A stretch of 24,850 nt of DNA from Granulicatella adiacens (GCA_018364485.1 JAGZLX010000022.1:1-24850); one strand, 5' to 3'. Shown: positions 8,600 through 15,609, counted from the stretch's first letter. The notes: generated by a model from the sequence alone, not told the origin. Made by a program: numbers and translations.

Positions 8600-8636
8600 T
8601 AGACAATTACCAAATATGGTAATTGTCTATTTTTTT
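8600..8636 (+). terminator. dgt terminator
   Basis: A perfect 13-bp stem, TAGACAATTACCA (8600-8612) with its complement (8617-8629), has an AATA loop and is followed by seven T. Confidence 0.93.
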
Positions 8637-8640
8637 AAAA

Positions 8641-8697
8641 TGTAAAGTGCACCCCAAAGGTTAGACAGAAAATCTAACTTTTGAGGTGCACTGCAAA
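8641..8697. repeat. Palindrome resembling fused insertion-sequence ends
   Basis: AGTGCACC (8646-8653) pairs with GGTGCACT (8685-8692), continuing inward as CAAAGGTTAGA against TCTAACTTTTG with a single offset. The repeat unit AGTGCACCyCAAA-GTTAGA resembles, from memory, the terminal repeats of IS3-family (IS150-group) elements of Lactobacillales. AAATG occurs on both sides (8638-8642 and 8695-8699) and may be a target duplication. There is no T run, so this is unlikely to be a terminator. The IS origin is inference. Confidence 0.55.
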
Positions 8698-8698
8698 T

Positions 8699-8719
8699 GA
8701 CCATATATGGTCTTTTTTT
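8699..8719 (+). terminator. Secondary terminator
   Basis: GACCATATATGGTC (8699-8712) is a perfect palindrome followed by seven T. The stem is short, so it probably acts as back-up to the dgt terminator. Confidence 0.6.
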
Positions 8720-8730
8720 GCTTCAAAAAT

Positions 8731-8765
8731 AAAAAGACCGCCGACGGATTTTGATCGTCGGCGGT
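8731..8765 (-). terminator. Terminator of the DUF1827-type gene
   Basis: ACCGCCGACG (8737-8746) pairs with CGTCGGCGGT (8756-8765) in a GC-rich 10-bp stem with a 9-nt loop. On the minus strand it is followed by a T-rich run (the A-rich stretch 8726-8735 on the plus strand). Confidence 0.85.
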
Positions 8766-8780
8766 TTCAATTTGTCTATT

Positions 8781-9080
8781 TTAGTTGAATACCGGTCGTT
8801 TTTTCTCCACAGGAATACTGATTTCAACAAAGTTATCAGCATGAATAATATCCAGCCCTTCTGGTTCCATATGGAATAGGCGATGAACGACGAATTCAAT
8901 TTCAACATCTTTAATACGTCTTTTTCTGTTTAAGATTACGATATCGCGGTGAGTGGCAGCGTCAGCATAGAAAACAGTTGTTTGACCAAGTGAATATACC
9001 TTGATGAAGTATGCATCTGTATTAGCTAACTGTTCATTGACAAGTTGCGAGTGAGAATTGGTAATATCGATAAGTTTCAT
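8781..9080 (-). CDS. DUF1827-type small protein
   Basis: This is a 99-residue soluble protein with no signal peptide or membrane segment. The pattern MKLIDITNSHSQLVNEQL followed by KVYSLG-TTV resembles DUF1827 proteins of streptococci and enterococci, whose function is unknown to me. The middle is rich in basic residues (NRKRRIKD) and the end reads VEISIPVEKKRPV. I chose the ATG at 9080 because AAGGAGG (complement of 9089-9095) lies 8 nt upstream. The GTG two codons earlier is too close to that site. The gene is divergent from ptsH and about 295 bp away, and convergent with dgt. A link to PTS regulation is only suggested by position. Confidence 0.8.
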   Translation of the reverse strand: MKLIDITNSHSQLVNEQLANTDAYFIKVYSLGQTTVFYADAATHRDIVILNRKRRIKDVEIEFVVHRLFHMEPEGLDIIHADNFVEISIPVEKKRPVFN

Positions 9081-9115
9081 AGACACAGCCTCCTTCTGAA
9101 AAATTCCTTGAAACC

Positions 9116-9144
9116 ATTATACATTTTTTTTGCTTCATTTTCAC
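9116..9144 (-). promoter_or_regulatory. Probable promoter of the DUF1827-type gene
   Basis: On the minus strand a perfect TATAAT lies at 9121-9116. With a 17-nt spacer the -35 would be GTGAAA (9144-9139), a weak match. The leader to the ATG would be about 30 nt. Confidence 0.5.
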
Positions 9145-9256
9145 CTACAAATTTAAGAAAAGTTATTAAAATTTAAAGAATTTTCAATCAAGAGATTTTT
9201 TTGTAAGTGTGATAGGGATTGTGATGAAAGTGCTTTTAAAAAATGTATTTAAATAG

Positions 9257-9285
9257 TTGTTAAATCTCTCAAAAAATGGTAATCT
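9257..9285 (+). promoter_or_regulatory. ptsHI promoter
   Basis: The -35 element is TTGTTA (9257-9262). After a 17-nt spacer that ends in TGG comes TAATCT (9280-9285). Initiation near 9292 gives a leader of about 84 nt. TTGAAAG lies at its 5' end (9292-9298), with two copies of the complement CTTTCAA (9355-9361 and 9368-9374) on either side of the ribosome site AAAGGAG. I saw no good catabolite-response element. Confidence 0.6.
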
Positions 9286-9375
9286 TATTAATTGAAAGGG
9301 TTGTATTTTTGAGGCTTACATGCTCTCGAACGTACATTTCTTAACAAAAATTTACTTTCAAAGGAGACTTTCAAT

Positions 9376-9642
9376 ATGGAAAAGAAAGAATATCATGTAA
9401 TCGCAGAAACAGGGATCCACGCTCGCCCAGCAACTTTATTAGTTCAAACAGCAAGCAAATATAGTTCAGATATCCAATTAGAATACAAAGGTAAATCTGT
9501 TAACTTAAAATCAATCATGGGCGTTATGTCATTAGGTGTTGGCCAAGGTGCTGACGTAGTGATCACTGCTGAAGGTGCTGACGAAGCAGAAGCATTAGCA
9601 GGAATCGACGAAACAATGAAAAAAGAAGGATTAGCTGAATAA
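9376..9642 (+). CDS. ptsH: Phosphocarrier protein HPr
   Basis: HPr is the small cytoplasmic PTS protein that carries phosphate from enzyme I to the sugar-specific IIA domains. The product is 88 residues, the standard length. The phospho-acceptor His15 sits in TGIHARPA. Ser46 in LKSIMGVMSLG is the HprK/P site typical of Gram-positives, so this HPr can serve in CcpA-dependent catabolite repression. An AAAGGAG ribosome site precedes the ATG. Codon use is strongly biased to the preferred set (TTA, GAA, AAA, GCA), in line with a highly expressed gene. ptsI starts one base after the stop. Confidence 0.98.
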   Translation: MEKKEYHVIAETGIHARPATLLVQTASKYSSDIQLEYKGKSVNLKSIMGVMSLGVGQGADVVITAEGADEAEALAGIDETMKKEGLAE

Positions 9643-9643
9643 T

Positions 9644-11371
9644 ATGAAACCAACATTACAAGGGATTGCTGCTAGTGATGGTATCGCAATTGCCAAAGTA
9701 TATACTTTGACTGAGCCTGATTTAACAGTGACAAAAGTGACTGTAGAAGATTCAGAAAAAGAAGTTTCACGCTTGGATGATGCATTAGCAGCATCAATTA
9801 AAGATGTCGAATTAATTAAAGAAACTGCCTTAAAGAACTTAGGTGAAGAAGAAGCACAAGTATTCGATGCTCACTTAATGGTTTTAAGCGACCCAGAATT
9901 AATTGGACAAGTAAAAGATAGCATTACATCAAATAAAGTGAATGCGGAAGCTGCATTAAAAGAAGTAACTGATATGTTTATTTCTATTTTTGCAGGAATG
10001 GAAGATAACCCTTATATGCAAGAACGTGCTGCGGACATTCGTGACGTATCAAAACGTATCTTAGCACACCTTTTAGGCGTTAAAATTCCTAGCCCAGCAA
10101 CTATTAAAGATGAAGTGATTATCGTTGCTGCCGATTTAACACCGAGTGATACAGCTCAATTAAATCGCCAATACGTAAAAGCTTTCGTTACTGATATTGG
10201 TGGACGTACTTCTCACTCAGCGATTATGGCTCGTTCTTTAGAAATTCCAGCAATCGTTGGTACTAAAGAAGTGACTTCAATTGCCAAAGACGGAGATATC
10301 ATTATCGTAGATGGATTAGCTGGGGATGTATTCCTTAACCCATCTGAAGAAGTGATTGCTGAATACCGTGCTAAAGCTGAAGCATTTGCAGCTCAACAAG
10401 CTGAATGGGAAAAATTAAAAGACTCAAAAACTTACACTAAAGATGGCCATCAAGTTGAATTGGCTGCAAACATTGGTACACCAAAAGATTTAGAAGGTGT
10501 TGTACACAATGGTGCAGAAGGTGTTGGTTTATACCGTACAGAATTCTTATACATGGATTCTCACGAAATGCCAACAGAAGAAGATCAATTTGAAGCTTAC
10601 AAAGCTGTTTTAGAAGGCATGAATGGAAAACCTGTTGTCGTTCGTACAATGGATATCGGTGGGGATAAAGAGTTACCATACTTACCATTACCACACGAAA
10701 TGAACCCATTCTTAGGATATCGTGCAATTCGTATTTCATTACATGAACCAGCAATGTTCCGTACACAATTGCGTGCGTTATTACGTGCTTCTGTATACGG
10801 TAAATTACGTATCATGTTCCCAATGATTGCGACATTAAATGATTTCCGTGGCGCTAAAGCATTATTAGAAGAAGAAAAAGCTAAATTAATCGCAGAAGGT
10901 GTTGCAGTCAGCGACGATATCCAAGTTGGTATCATGATTGAAATCCCAGCAGCGGCAGTTTTAGCTCACCAATTCGCTAAAGAAGTGGACTTCTTCAGTA
11001 TCGGAACAAACGACTTAATCCAATACACAATGGCTGCTGACCGTATGAACGAACGCGTTTCGTACTTATACCAACCATACAACCCTTCAATCTTAACGTT
11101 AATCAAACACGTGATTGATTCAGCACACAAAGAAGGCAAATGGGCTGGAATGTGTGGGGAAATGGCTGGGGATCAAACAGCTGTACCTCTATTAGTAGGT
11201 CTTGGGTTAGACGAGTTCTCAATGTCTGCATCAAGTATTCTAAAAACACGTAGCTTAATTTCTAAATTAACATTAAGCGATATGCAAGCATTAGCAGCTA
11301 AAGCAATTAACGAATGCGCAACTGTAGAAGAAGTTGAAGCATTAGTAGCAGAAGCTGTATCTAAAATCTAA
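9644..11371 (+). CDS. ptsI: PTS enzyme I (phosphoenolpyruvate-protein phosphotransferase)
   Basis: Enzyme I takes phosphate from PEP and passes it to HPr, the first step of all PTS sugar uptake. The product is 575 residues and full length. The N-terminal HPr-binding and phospho-His domain carries His191 in GGRTSHSAIMARS. The C-terminal PEP-binding TIM barrel has Arg298 (YRTEFL), Arg334 (VVRTMDIGGDKE), the metal-site region around GIMIEIPAA, and catalytic Cys504 in GMCGEMAGD. The start codon is one base from the ptsH stop. The nearest ribosome site (GAAGGA at 9625-9630) is about 13 nt away, so translational coupling with ptsH is likely. A terminator follows 17 nt after the stop. Confidence 0.98.
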   Translation: MKPTLQGIAASDGIAIAKVYTLTEPDLTVTKVTVEDSEKEVSRLDDALAASIKDVELIKETALKNLGEEEAQVFDAHLMVLSDPELIGQVKDSITSNKVNAEAALKEVTDMFISIFAGMEDNPYMQERAADIRDVSKRILAHLLGVKIPSPATIKDEVIIVAADLTPSDTAQLNRQYVKAFVTDIGGRTSHSAIMARSLEIPAIVGTKEVTSIAKDGDIIIVDGLAGDVFLNPSEEVIAEYRAKAEAFAAQQAEWEKLKDSKTYTKDGHQVELAANIGTPKDLEGVVHNGAEGVGLYRTEFLYMDSHEMPTEEDQFEAYKAVLEGMNGKPVVVRTMDIGGDKELPYLPLPHEMNPFLGYRAIRISLHEPAMFRTQLRALLRASVYGKLRIMFPMIATLNDFRGAKALLEEEKAKLIAEGVAVSDDIQVGIMIEIPAAAVLAHQFAKEVDFFSIGTNDLIQYTMAADRMNERVSYLYQPYNPSILTLIKHVIDSAHKEGKWAGMCGEMAGDQTAVPLLVGLGLDEFSMSASSILKTRSLISKLTLSDMQALAAKAINECATVEEVEALVAEAVSKI

Positions 11372-11387
11372 TAAATAGATAGCCTGA

Positions 11388-11418
11388 ACACCTGAGGGTA
11401 ACCTTGGGTGTTTTTTTT
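11388..11418 (+). terminator. ptsHI terminator
   Basis: ACACC (11388-11392) pairs with GGTGT (11407-11411), with a further internal AGG/CCT helix and a GTAA loop. The T run extends through 11418. Confidence 0.9.
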
Positions 11419-11474
11419 GATGCCCAATTTTCTAAAAAAGTATTAAACATTCTAATATTCTTATATAGAGTATG

Positions 11475-11501
11475 TTCACATAGGGAGGACTGTGGTATAC
11501 T
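11475..11501 (+). promoter_or_regulatory. dltD promoter
   Basis: TGGTATACT (11493-11501) is a good extended -10. TTCACA (11475-11480) is a possible -35, although its spacer of 15 nt is short. The leader to the TTG start is about 25 nt. Confidence 0.55.
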
Positions 11502-11533
11502 CTGATGGTAGATTATTTTGAGAGGTTTAAGTA

Positions 11534-12706
11534 TTGAAAAAGTTAAAAGGATTTTTTATTGGATTAGTATTAGCAATTATAACAGTCATTATTTTTGTTC
11601 CTATTCAAGTTCAAAAAATTAATCAATATTATAGGGTGAATGATAATAGCGTTCGTTATAATACTAGTTATAACAAGCATAAAAGTAGAGAGATTCTAAA
11701 AGCAAACTATGATGAAAATACTCATTTATTATTAGGGTCTTCTGAATTGAGCGTTGCAAATAAAAAAGAATTCCATCCAACTCAAATGTTTAATTATGAC
11801 GATTTCCATTTGATGGAAGTTGGGGGTGGATTCTTCCAAAATGTGATTCAAGCATCTACTTTGGCTTCGTTAGAGCCGATTATGACACAGAAGAAAGTGG
11901 CTATCATTGAAAGCTTGAATTGGTTCGATCAAAAAGGAATGAGACAAGATGCCTTCGAAAGTCGTGTTTCAAAAGAGCATGTGTATTACACGTTGATGAA
12001 TCCAAAACTTTCAAAAGAAACTAAACTTAAATTTATTAACCGAGTTTTAGAGTTGTCAGCAAAAAATGAATCATTAACAAGTACGTTTGAAAGATATAAA
12101 CGAGTGCTTGTTGAGGGGAAAGGTTCTCAAATTGATCAGTTCATGATTCAAATGGAATTGGCAAAATTCTCCTTAAATGTTGTACAGGCTTTTTATGATG
12201 AACACTCAATAATAGATTTACCGTCCAAAGGGAGTACGATGCCCGACTATAACTGGGACGAAGTATTGGCTAAGAACGAGGAACAAGCTAAAAAAGATAC
12301 TCAATCGAATGAGTATCATTTTGACGATTGGTATTATAAAAAAAATATTGAAGGTAAGCTAGCATCGTTAAAAGATTCCGCATCGACTTTCAAGTATACG
12401 GATTCTCCAGAGTACGAAGACTTCAAGTTGTTTTTACAAATCGCAAAGGAATTAGGGGTAGAGGTTCTTGTAATTACATTCCCTGTAAATGGACCGTGGT
12501 ATGATTATATTGGAATTGACGCTTCGCAACGAAATACGTTTTCAACAAAAATCAATGAAATCGTTAAAGAAGCTGGCGTGAAGCAGGTCGATTTAACGTC
12601 ACACGATTACGATCCTTATTATATATGGGATGCAACTCATCCTGGATGGAAGGGGTGGCCTTTAGTTGAAAAAGAATTGGTCAAGTTTTTTAAAGAAAAT
12701 GGATAA
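11534..12706 (+). CDS. dltD: DltD family D-alanyl transfer protein
   Basis: DltD acts outside the membrane in the last step of D-alanine esterification of teichoic acids, taking D-Ala from the DltB/DltX stage to the polymer. The product is 390 residues. An N-terminal anchor (about 5-25) is followed by an extracytoplasmic SGNH-like domain. The serine motif GSSEL has Ser70 as the expected nucleophile. The C-terminal DATHPGWKGW supplies Asp366 and His369. The start is TTG at 11534, with a modest GAGAGG site upstream; no in-frame ATG lies near. The gene is not in a dltABCD operon: its neighbours are ptsI and, overlapping its end, a DltX-like short frame. A D-Ala supply (DltA, DltC, DltB) must come from elsewhere, or this copy serves another polymer. 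Confidence 0.88.
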   Translation: MKKLKGFFIGLVLAIITVIIFVPIQVQKINQYYRVNDNSVRYNTSYNKHKSREILKANYDENTHLLLGSSELSVANKKEFHPTQMFNYDDFHLMEVGGGFFQNVIQASTLASLEPIMTQKKVAIIESLNWFDQKGMRQDAFESRVSKEHVYYTLMNPKLSKETKLKFINRVLELSAKNESLTSTFERYKRVLVEGKGSQIDQFMIQMELAKFSLNVVQAFYDEHSIIDLPSKGSTMPDYNWDEVLAKNEEQAKKDTQSNEYHFDDWYYKKNIEGKLASLKDSASTFKYTDSPEYEDFKLFLQIAKELGVEVLVITFPVNGPWYDYIGIDASQRNTFSTKINEIVKEAGVKQVDLTSHDYDPYYIWDATHPGWKGWPLVEKELVKFFKENG

Positions 12707-12815
12707 TGTATTAGTATGGTCACTCGTGTTTTATGTTCTTATTACTGGTGTCCTACTTTATTGTATATTTACAGATTTCACAAATGCAGCAGAATTTATC
12801 TATAACGCATTCTAA
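12699..12815 (+). CDS. dltX: DltX-like membrane microprotein
   Basis: This 38-codon frame overlaps the end of dltD by 8 nt in the +1 frame. The product has four N-terminal residues (MDNV), one strongly hydrophobic span (about 5-24) and a C-terminus reading AAEFIYNAF. DltX proteins are 40-50-residue single-span peptides ending in Phe-Ile-Tyr-Asn-x-Phe. The tyrosine is proposed to carry D-Ala between DltB and DltD. The shape, end motif and linkage to dltD all fit. It is shorter than usual DltX, and the penultimate residue is Ala where Glu or Asp is common. There is no clear ribosome site, so stop-start coupling with dltD is likely. A terminator follows 11 nt later. The family assignment rests on memory of the motif. 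Confidence 0.7.
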   Translation: MDNVLVWSLVFYVLITGVLLYCIFTDFTNAAEFIYNAF

Positions 12816-12826
12816 AATAAGTTTAT

Positions 12827-12867
12827 AAGCTAGGAAGGTTCCTCTTTCCTAGCTTTTTCAGTTTTTT
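12827..12867 (+). terminator. dltD-dltX terminator
   Basis: AAGCTAGGAA (12827-12836) pairs with TTCCTAGCTT (12846-12855), followed by TTT and, after CAG, six more T. Confidence 0.88.
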
Positions 12868-12870
12868 ACA

Positions 12871-12899
12871 TTGATTGAATGGTTAAAGATTAGTATAAT
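12871..12899 (+). promoter_or_regulatory. Promoter of the ECF S component-coaBC operon
   Basis: TTGATT (12871-12876), a 17-nt spacer and a perfect TATAAT (12894-12899) are present. Initiation would fall near 12906, giving a 20-nt leader. Confidence 0.75.
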
Positions 12900-12926
12900 A
12901 CAGTCATTAAGACTTGAGGTGACGAA

Positions 12927-13514
12927 ATGAAAAGAAAAAGAACTTTTCAAATGGTATTAAGTGCGATGTTTATCGCGATGATTATTTTACAAAGTTTTGT
13001 TCCGTTTTTAGGGAACTTACCATTAGTGATTTTAGATATTACAATTATTCATATTACGGTTATTGTTGGAGGGATTGTGTTAGGACCACAGGCTGGATTT
13101 CTTCTAGGGTTTACGTGGGGATTTTGTTCGTTCCTACGTGCCTTTACATCAGGGAATGTTCTTAGCTTGATGATTTTTACAAATCCATTGTTTTCTATAT
13201 TGCCACGTTTGTTAATGGGTGGACTCGTTGCATTGTTTTATCAAAAGGCCACGAAATTCATCGCATCTGATCGAGTGAGAATGGCAGTATCTGGTTTCCT
13301 TGGAAGTATTATGAATACTGTATTGGTATTGAGTTCAATTTATTTATTGATGGGAAATCAATATGCAGAATTAACTGGAAAAACTGTTGCGGAATTGCCG
13401 CTCTTCCTAATGGGCGTTGTTATGACAAACGGGATTGCCGAAGCCTTAGCTGCAACCGTGATGACACCAATTATTGCATCGATTTTAGTAACGATTTCTA
13501 AGAAAAGAGGATAG
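12927..13514 (+). CDS. ECF transporter S component, probably pantothenate-specific (PanT-like)
   Basis: ECF S components bind a vitamin in the membrane and work with a shared energising module (EcfA, EcfA', EcfT), which is not present here. The product is 195 residues with about six hydrophobic segments and a positively charged N-terminus, normal for the family. Features include an IHITVIVGGIVLGPQAGFLLG segment and a C-terminal helix ending in SKKRG. The coaBC start lies 3 nt after the stop, and the two share one promoter. This linkage is the reason to predict pantothenate (or a CoA precursor) as substrate. The residues alone do not prove specificity; another vitamin remains possible. Confidence 0.8.
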   Translation: MKRKRTFQMVLSAMFIAMIILQSFVPFLGNLPLVILDITIIHITVIVGGIVLGPQAGFLLGFTWGFCSFLRAFTSGNVLSLMIFTNPLFSILPRLLMGGLVALFYQKATKFIASDRVRMAVSGFLGSIMNTVLVLSSIYLLMGNQYAELTGKTVAELPLFLMGVVMTNGIAEALAATVMTPIIASILVTISKKRG

Positions 13515-13517
13515 TCT

Positions 13518-14735
13518 ATGTGGGAAGCAAAAAACGTAACCGTCTTTGTTACAGGTGGAATCGCCGCATTTAAAGCAGCTACACTGGTTCGCTTATTTGT
13601 AAAAGCAGGGGCGAATGTGGAAGTTGCGATGACAAAGAGCGCATGTGAATTCATTACGCCGCTAACGTTTCAAGTGTTGACGAAAAATAAAGTGCACACG
13701 GATACGTTTGATGAAGACGAAGCGAGCAAGGTCCAACATATCCATTTAGCGGATAAGACAGATGTCGCTGTGGTCGTACCAGCAACAGCTAATACGATTG
13801 CAAAATTGGCTAATGGAATCGCCGATAATTTCGTGACAAGTACATTATTGGCAACTACAGCTCCAATTTATGTGGCTCCTGCAATGAATGAACATATGTG
13901 GGAAAATCCTGCAACGGTTCGTAATGTGGCACAACTTAAAGCAGACGGAAAAGTCATTATCGAACCAGCTGTTGGATTTTTAGCAGAAGGGTATAATGGA
14001 AAAGGCCGTCTTCCTGAACCAGAAGAAATCTTCGAACAAGCGACATTTTTTGAAAGTAGACGAGCATACGGCTCTCCTTTAAAAGGGAAATCTGTACTAA
14101 TTACAGCTGGAGGAACGAAAGAACGTATCGACCCAGTGCGCTATATCTCAAATGATTCTTCTGGAAAGATGGGATATGCACTTGCAAAGGCTGCATCCGT
14201 CTTAGGAGCTAAGGTTCAATTAGTTTCAACGACAAAACAATTGAAAGTTCCGTTTGGTGTATCTGTGACGTATGTGGAATCAGCGCGTGAAATGGAAGAA
14301 GTGGTTACAGCACAATTTCCAACTACGGATGTTGCTGTGATGGTAGCGGCGGTTTCCGATTACTATGTAGCCAATCGCTCGGACCAGAAAATCAAAAAGC
14401 AACACAATGAATCAGGGTTAAAACTAGAATTAGCAGAAAATCCAGATATTCTAAAAGGGCTTGGACATTCTAAGAAAGAGGGCCAAGTTGTGATTGGTTT
14501 TGCGGCAGAAACTGAAAAAGTTCTTGAGTATGCGGCGGCTAAATTAGAAAAGAAAAAAGCCGACGTAATTATTGCAAACGATGTTTCTAGTTCGCAAATT
14601 GGCTTTAATGCAGACAATCATCAAGTAACGATTCTTACAAAAGACGGGAAACAAATTCCACTTCCGGAGAGTTCGAAAGACGAGTTAGCTCTTGAAATCT
14701 GGAAAACTCTAGTTGCAGAAAATGTGATTCGATAG
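13518..14735 (+). CDS. coaBC: Bifunctional CoaBC (4'-phosphopantothenoylcysteine decarboxylase/synthetase)
   Basis: CoaBC couples 4'-phosphopantothenate to cysteine using CTP (CoaB) and decarboxylates the product with FMN (CoaC) in coenzyme A synthesis. The product is 405 residues. The CoaC half (1-185) has a GGIAAFKA FMN motif, the catalytic His in HIHLADKTD (74-76) and PAMNEHMW (121-128). The CoaB half (190-400) has ITAGGTKERIDPVRYISN with Asn212, AAVSDY, and a Lys-rich KIKK. One oddity: the flap cysteine of E. coli Dfp (ACG) is replaced here by Glu157 in FLAEGYNGKGR. A fused CoaBC differs from the separate CoaB and CoaC of streptococci. Confidence 0.95.
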   Translation: MWEAKNVTVFVTGGIAAFKAATLVRLFVKAGANVEVAMTKSACEFITPLTFQVLTKNKVHTDTFDEDEASKVQHIHLADKTDVAVVVPATANTIAKLANGIADNFVTSTLLATTAPIYVAPAMNEHMWENPATVRNVAQLKADGKVIIEPAVGFLAEGYNGKGRLPEPEEIFEQATFFESRRAYGSPLKGKSVLITAGGTKERIDPVRYISNDSSGKMGYALAKAASVLGAKVQLVSTTKQLKVPFGVSVTYVESAREMEEVVTAQFPTTDVAVMVAAVSDYYVANRSDQKIKKQHNESGLKLELAENPDILKGLGHSKKEGQVVIGFAAETEKVLEYAAAKLEKKKADVIIANDVSSSQIGFNADNHQVTILTKDGKQIPLPESSKDELALEIWKTLVAENVIR

Positions 14736-14753
14736 TCAATAATAAGAGATACG

Positions 14754-14795
14754 ATAAACCAATTTAACGTTTCTGTTAGATTGGTTTATTTTATT
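14754..14795 (+). terminator. coaBC terminator
   Basis: ATAAACCAAT (14754-14763) pairs with ATTGGTTTAT (14780-14789). An inner TAAC/GTTA helix and a short loop complete the stem. A TTTTATT tail follows. Confidence 0.8.
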
Positions 14796-14859
14796 GTTCT
14801 TTCTAGCACTAAAATAATTGCATGATTTACATAGAAATTTACCGCAATTCAAGAAAATG

Positions 14860-14868
14860 TGGTATAAT
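14860..14868 (+). promoter_or_regulatory. Promoter of the wall-polymer operon
   Basis: TGGTATAAT is a perfect extended -10 with only a weak -35 (TTACCG or TTTACC around 14838-14844). Initiation near 14875 excludes the upstream in-frame ATG at 14818 as the start of the next gene and supports the ATG at 14902. Confidence 0.7.
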
Positions 14869-14901
14869 AGGGAAGGTTATCTAGGCATGAAAGGAGATTT
14901 T

Positions 14902-15594
14902 ATGAACGAGAATATTTCATTGCCAGAATTTATGAGAAATGAACTCGTAATTGAAACACAGAAGGAACTTCGACAGCGAAAAGGATATCTGATTTCAAAA
15001 CGAATTTTTGATATCGTTGTATCGTTGTTATTACTAATTCCGTTATCAATCGTCTTTTTAATCATTGCGATTGCAATCAAATTAGAAGATGGTGGGCCTG
15101 TGTTTTATAGACAGGAACGCGTTACAACAAATGGACGCAAATTTAAAATATTTAAATTTAGAACGATGGTATTAAATGCGGATAAAGTAGGGCCGCTTGT
15201 AACACAAGACCACGACCCACGTATTACAAAAGTTGGACGTCGTGTTCGTAATTATCGTTTAGATGAAGTAGCTCAGCTACTGAATGTATTAATTGGAGAT
15301 ATGTCTTTTGTAGGCGCAAGACCGGAAGTACAAAAATATGTAGATGCGTACACGCCAGAAATGCAGACAACATTATTACTTCCTGCCGGAGTGACATCGA
15401 TTGCTGCGATTGAATTTAGACATGAAGCAGAAAAGATTGCAGAGTGGACAAAGCAAGGGCTAACCGTCGATGAAGCTTATATCAAACATATCTTGCCAGA
15501 AAAAATGCAATACAATATTGATTATTTAAAAAAATGTAGTTTAAAAAATGATATTGCGATTATGGTGAAAACTGTGATTGCAGTCTTAAAATAA
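14902..15594 (+). CDS. Initiating phosphoglycosyl transferase (bacterial sugar transferase)
   Basis: This enzyme class moves a sugar-1-phosphate from a UDP-sugar onto undecaprenyl phosphate at the inner leaflet, starting polymer assembly. The product is 230 residues. A single re-entrant membrane helix (about 37-62) is followed by the catalytic core with FYRQERV, KIFKFRTM, a DPRITKVGR segment, YRLDEVAQLLNVLIGDMSFVGARPE, and a conserved LLLPAGVTS. It is the small, monotopic PglC-like type rather than the long type with four extra spans. The chosen ATG follows AAAGGAG (14890-14896). With the next two genes it would place a 4-amino-dideoxy HexNAc on the lipid. The exact sugar is inferred, not shown. 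Confidence 0.9.
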   Translation: MNENISLPEFMRNELVIETQKELRQRKGYLISKRIFDIVVSLLLLIPLSIVFLIIAIAIKLEDGGPVFYRQERVTTNGRKFKIFKFRTMVLNADKVGPLVTQDHDPRITKVGRRVRNYRLDEVAQLLNVLIGDMSFVGARPEVQKYVDAYTPEMQTTLLLPAGVTSIAAIEFRHEAEKIAEWTKQGLTVDEAYIKHILPEKMQYNIDYLKKCSLKNDIAIMVKTVIAVLK

Positions 15595-15609
15595 CTTGGA
15601 GGAACCAAC

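Noticed and set aside
8723..8908. Minus-strand 61-codon frame across the terminator and the DUF1827-type gene
   Set aside because: It covers the GC-rich terminator and overlaps the better-supported gene in another frame. It has no ribosome site.
9224..9237. TGAAAGTGCTTTTA as a possible catabolite-response element before ptsH
   Set aside because: It lacks the central CG and the 3' CA of the consensus, and it lies well upstream of the -35 box.
14818..14901. N-terminal extension of the phosphoglycosyl transferase to the ATG at 14818
   Set aside because: That ATG lies upstream of the extended -10 promoter. The ATG at 14902 has a strong ribosome site and gives the normal family length.
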